From GCA-002050365 sp038235165 (GTDB taxonomy: Bacteria > Acidobacteriota > Blastocatellia > Pyrinomonadales > Pyrinomonadaceae), in the NCBI GenBank assembly GCA_038235165.1, contig JBBSUG010000011.1, positions 62,001-126,000 on the forward strand: a stretch of DNA of 64,000 nucleotides, written 5' to 3'. Both the position numbers and the translations under genes were made by a program. The notes beneath the pieces were generated by a model. It ran no database searches and had not been told where the DNA came from. It saw only the letters and a list, made by a program, of their open reading frames with translations. Shown piece by piece: positions 61,380 through 64,000 of the stretch. Position 1 is the stretch's first letter. Every line of letters begins with the position of its first letter.

Positions 61380-62480
61380 TCAAACATTGAACCGAAAATC
61401 TACGACATCGCCGTCCTGCATAATATATTCTTTGCCTTCGAGCCGCGCCAAACCTTTTTCGCTGGCGGCTTTGCGCGAACCGCAACTCACTAAATCGTTA
61501 TAGGAAACGATTTCGGCGCGAATGAAGCCGCGTTCGATGTCGGAATGAATTTCGGCGGCGGCTTTCGGTGCTTTCGTGCCGACGGGAATCGTCCACGCGC
61601 GGACTTCTTTTTCTCCGGCGGTTAAAAACGACATCAAACCGAGCAGTTTGTAAGCCGATTTGATCATACTGCCGACACCGCTAGATTCAACGCCCAAATC
61701 CTTCAAATATTCATCGCGTTCGGCTTCGTCAAGCGCGACGAGTTCGGCTTCGAGTTTGGCGCAAATGACGACCGTCTCGGCATTTTCGGCGGCGGCGTGT
61801 TCCTTTACTTTCAGAACGTGCGGATTCGCGTCAGGATTCCCCAGCGATTCTTCGTCAACATTTGCCGCGTAAATCGTCGGTTTTGTCGTCAGCAGAAAGA
61901 AGTTTTTGGCGATCATCTTTTCTTCCTTGTCCAATTCGACGGCACGCGCCGGACGACCTTCTTCTAAAACGGGCAAAATTTTATCCAAAACTTCGAGTTC
62001 GGCTTTGGCAACTTTATCCCCGGCGCGTGCGCCGCGCTGCGCTTTGTCGCGCCGTTTTTCGACGCTTGCCAAATCAGCCAGCGCGAGTTCGATTTGAATC
62101 GTTTCGATGTCCCGAATCGGGTTAACCGAACCTTCGACGTGGATGATATTATCATCTTCAAAACAGCGCACGACCTGAATCACCGCATCGGTTTCGCGGA
62201 TATTGGCGAGAAATTGGTTGCCCAAACCTTCGCCTTTGCTTGCGCCGCGCACGAGACCCGCGATGTCCACAAATTCAACCGTCGCGGGAACAACTTTCTG
62301 CGCTTTGTTGAGTTTTTCCAAAACGGGCAGACGTTCATCGGGAACAGCGACGATGCCGATATTCGGTTCGATGGTGGCAAACGGATAATTGGCGGCAAGT
62401 GCCGATTCCTGCGCGGTCAACGCGTTAAAAAGTGTAGATTTTCCGACGTTCGGAAGTCCGACGATTCCAGCTTGTAACAT
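61380..62480 (-). CDS. ychF: Redox-regulated ATPase/GTPase YchF
   Basis: 366 residues, an Obg-related P-loop protein that binds ribosomes and hydrolyses ATP. P-loop GIVGLPNVGKSTLFNALT, switch-region TIEPNIGIVAVPDERL, Walker B-like VEFVDIAGLVRGASKGEGLGNQFLANIRETDAVIQVVRCF and the altered specificity motif YAANVDEE (NxxE, giving ATP preference). A coiled-coil domain follows, then a C-terminal TGS domain with AWTIPVGTKAPKAAAEIHSDIERGFIRAEIVSYNDLVS and the terminal MQDGDVVDFRFNV. Highly conserved and probably expressed alone; a heptamer array lies in its 5' region. Confidence 0.97.
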   Translation of the reverse strand: MLQAGIVGLPNVGKSTLFNALTAQESALAANYPFATIEPNIGIVAVPDERLPVLEKLNKAQKVVPATVEFVDIAGLVRGASKGEGLGNQFLANIRETDAVIQVVRCFEDDNIIHVEGSVNPIRDIETIQIELALADLASVEKRRDKAQRGARAGDKVAKAELEVLDKILPVLEEGRPARAVELDKEEKMIAKNFFLLTTKPTIYAANVDEESLGNPDANPHVLKVKEHAAAENAETVVICAKLEAELVALDEAERDEYLKDLGVESSGVGSMIKSAYKLLGLMSFLTAGEKEVRAWTIPVGTKAPKAAAEIHSDIERGFIRAEIVSYNDLVSCGSRKAASEKGLARLEGKEYIMQDGDVVDFRFNV

Positions 62481-62488
62481 ATAATTTT

Positions 62489-62521
62489 AGATTCCAGATT
62501 CCAGATTCCAAATTTCAAATT
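62489..62521 (-). repeat. Heptamer array upstream of ychF
   Basis: TTCCAGA units in tandem (AATTTGG, AATCTGG, AATCTGG, AATCTA on the minus strand) directly upstream of the ychF ATG. The rest of the gap to 62656 has scattered weak copies and no gene. Confidence 0.7.
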
Positions 62522-62656
62522 AAGAAATGTCATCTGACATCTGTCTTGTAGATTTCAAATTGGATATTCTAACCTTTAACTTTGATTTTGAGAAATCTGG
62601 AAACTGTGGCTTAATTTTGTCATAATAATTTCACCGCTTCAAAAATACAAAATTTT

Positions 62657-64000
62657 ATGCTCGTTTCGATTATTTTAATTTTTTTCATCACTCTCGGCGG
62701 TTTCGGTTTGACTTATCTGTTCGCCGAAGACGAGCCGCTGATGTGGCGTTTGTGTGCGGGCAATATTGTCGGGCAGACCGTTTTCGGAATCGTTTGTTTC
62801 ATTATCACGTGTTTTTTCGGGTTGACGACGGCGACGATTACAATCGCGCTTTTGATTACGATGCTGCCTTTGATTTTGCTCACTCGGAAGAATTTCAAAC
62901 GCAATTTTGCGGCGGATTGGCAAGCGGCGAAACGTAATTTGGAAGGCGCGGATTTTAATAAATTTCTCAAATTCGCTTATTATGCCGCGTTTTTAATTTT
63001 ATTTTATTTCTTTTTTGAACGCGCAATGGTCGAAACGGCGAACGGGGTTTACACCGGCGCGTCAAATAATTTGGGCGATTTGCCGTTTCATCTCGGCGCG
63101 ATTTTTAGTTTTACCGAGGGCGATAATTTTCCGCCGCAGAATCCGTCTTACGCCGATGTCAAATTTACTTACCCGTTTATCGCCGATTTGATCGCGGCGA
63201 GTTTTGTCAAAATCGGCGCAAATGTGCGCGACGCGATGCTCGTGCAAAACATCACGCTGACGTTTTCGCTGCTCGTCATTCTGGAAAGGTTTACGTTCAA
63301 AATCACAGATAATCGCCTCGCCGGAAAACTCGCGCCGGTGCTTCTGTTTTTCAGCGGCGGACTCGGTTTTTTGTGGTTTTTCAGTGATGCGCTGCAAAAC
63401 GTCAAAGGATTTTATGATTTTCTGTGGAATCTGCCCCGCGACTACACGATCAGCGACTTTTTCCGCTTCGGCAACTCCCTGAACACACTGTTCGTCACGC
63501 AAAGAAGCATATTGCTCGGAATGCCGCTGACCATTATTGTATTGCAGAAGATTTGGGAAATATTCAAAAGTGAAAAAGCTGAAGCAGATTCTGTCAACAA
63601 TAACTTTTCCACCTTTTCACTTTTTCGCTTTTCCACTTTTCTGCTGGGTTTGCTCGCCGGAACATTGCCGTTGACGCATCTGCACAGCCTGTTCGCTTTG
63701 TTTGTCGTTTGTGCAACGCTGTTTTTTTTCAGTTTGGATAAGTGGCGCGAATGGATCGCATTCGGTGTCGGCGTGTCGGTTATCGCCGTTCCCGAATTGA
63801 TTTGGGCGTTGTACGGCAGCGCGACGCAGGCAAGCGCATTTGTCAGCCCGTTTTTCGGGTGGGACAAACGCGATTTGAACTTTTTTTGGTTCTGGCTCAA
63901 AAACACCGGAATTTTTATTCCCGTTCTCGCTTTCGGAATATATCTAATCTATCACCGCCAAACGCACGAAGACGCAGAAGAAAAACAAAGGACAAATTAC
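62657..64000 (+). CDS. Multi-pass membrane protein, DUF2298-like, 3' end outside window
   Basis: 448 codons open from the ATG to the right edge. Around ten hydrophobic segments are visible (SIILIFFITLGGFGLTYL, CAGNIVGQTVFGIVCFIITCFFG, ITIALLITMLPLILL and others). A periplasmic-like stretch VYTGASNNLGDLPFHLGAIFSFTEGDNFPPQNPSYADVKFTYPF resembles the region in large polyprenol-linked glycosyltransferase-like or DUF2298 membrane proteins. LTHLHSLFALFVVCATLFFF and WFWLKNTGIFIPVLAFGIYL lie later. It may transfer or flip a lipid-linked sugar. Function and the C-terminus are unknown. Confidence 0.75.
   Translation, partial: MLVSIILIFFITLGGFGLTYLFAEDEPLMWRLCAGNIVGQTVFGIVCFIITCFFGLTTATITIALLITMLPLILLTRKNFKRNFAADWQAAKRNLEGADFNKFLKFAYYAAFLILFYFFFERAMVETANGVYTGASNNLGDLPFHLGAIFSFTEGDNFPPQNPSYADVKFTYPFIADLIAASFVKIGANVRDAMLVQNITLTFSLLVILERFTFKITDNRLAGKLAPVLLFFSGGLGFLWFFSDALQNVKGFYDFLWNLPRDYTISDFFRFGNSLNTLFVTQRSILLGMPLTIIVLQKIWEIFKSEKAEADSVNNNFSTFSLFRFSTFLLGLLAGTLPLTHLHSLFALFVVCATLFFFSLDKWREWIAFGVGVSVIAVPELIWALYGSATQASAFVSPFFGWDKRDLNFFWFWLKNTGIFIPVLAFGIYLIYHRQTHEDAEEKQRTNY

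Noticed and set aside
61117..61485. A 122-codon minus-strand frame overlapping the ychF 3' end
   Set aside because: Its first third is antifunctional sequence over ychF; only the distal part carries the antitoxin-like motifs, and the frame lacks the family's C-terminus, so it is treated as a pseudogene instead.
1..64000. tRNA, rRNA and prophage genes
   Set aside because: No cloverleaf with a TTCGANNC-type T arm, no rRNA signature, and no integrase, capsid or terminase motif was found on either strand.

Overview
The window is chromosomal DNA of moderate GC. The best taxonomic guess is the Acidobacteriota, class Blastocatellia (Pyrinomonadaceae-like). This is inferred from protein style: an Oar-type TonB receptor with an N-terminal carboxypeptidase-regulatory domain, secreted proteins ending in DFDGDGKTDIAVFRP-type calcium-binding repeats, PQQ sugar dehydrogenases, and a phosphoketolase-acetate kinase pair. 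No rRNA, tRNA, CRISPR array, transposase or phage gene was seen.

Layout. 1-2375 (minus): exopolysaccharide genes, namely a deacetylase-glycosyltransferase fusion cut by the left edge and wecB. 2413-8603: a TonB receptor, a secreted PQQ sugar dehydrogenase and an M1 peptidase. 8962-13245 (plus): a compact vWA / PP2C phosphatase / protein kinase operon of the YegL-YegK-YegI (TerY-P) type, with a membrane-bound kinase carrying TPRs. 13323-17411 (minus): acetate kinase, an unknown small gene and phosphoketolase, which together split sugar phosphates to acetate and ATP. 17638-20638 (minus): a cupin, a Gfo/Idh oxidoreductase and a second PQQ dehydrogenase. 21055-26361 (plus): a DUF1287 lipoprotein, a basic secreted protein, a GT2, an AT-rich PIN-like gene and asnB. 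26549-37762: a carbohydrate locus with an orphan xylose-type binding protein, a GH3-GH144 fusion (probably beta-1,2-glucan breakdown), an Oar-like receptor, a divergent LacI regulator and an MFS transporter. 37890-42035 (minus): a class II aldolase and an EmrA/EmrB-type efflux pair. 42253-49762: M16 peptidase, hisS, a VOC-cupin protein, a phosphatase, an SRPBCC protein, a DUF2911 protein and a ferritin-like protein. 49926-53304 (minus): an SDR, an MGDG-synthase-like glycosyltransferase and a radical SAM protein. 53641-59048 (plus): secreted proteins. 59163-64000: rsmI, a lipoprotein, a broken antitoxin gene, ychF and a membrane protein cut by the right edge.

The most distinctive feature is a dense set of non-autonomous repeats: about 128-bp palindromic elements with GGAGCGCGGAAGTC ends, other GC-rich palindromes, a perfect 26-bp hairpin, and heptamer arrays of AATYTGG. 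They sit mainly in gaps, often touching stop or start codons, but several copies lie in frame inside genes (TonB receptor, M16 peptidase, rsmI, and possibly hisS) and appear to have added residues to the proteins.

All calls were made by reading the sequence. No database search was run, so family names rest on motif recognition.
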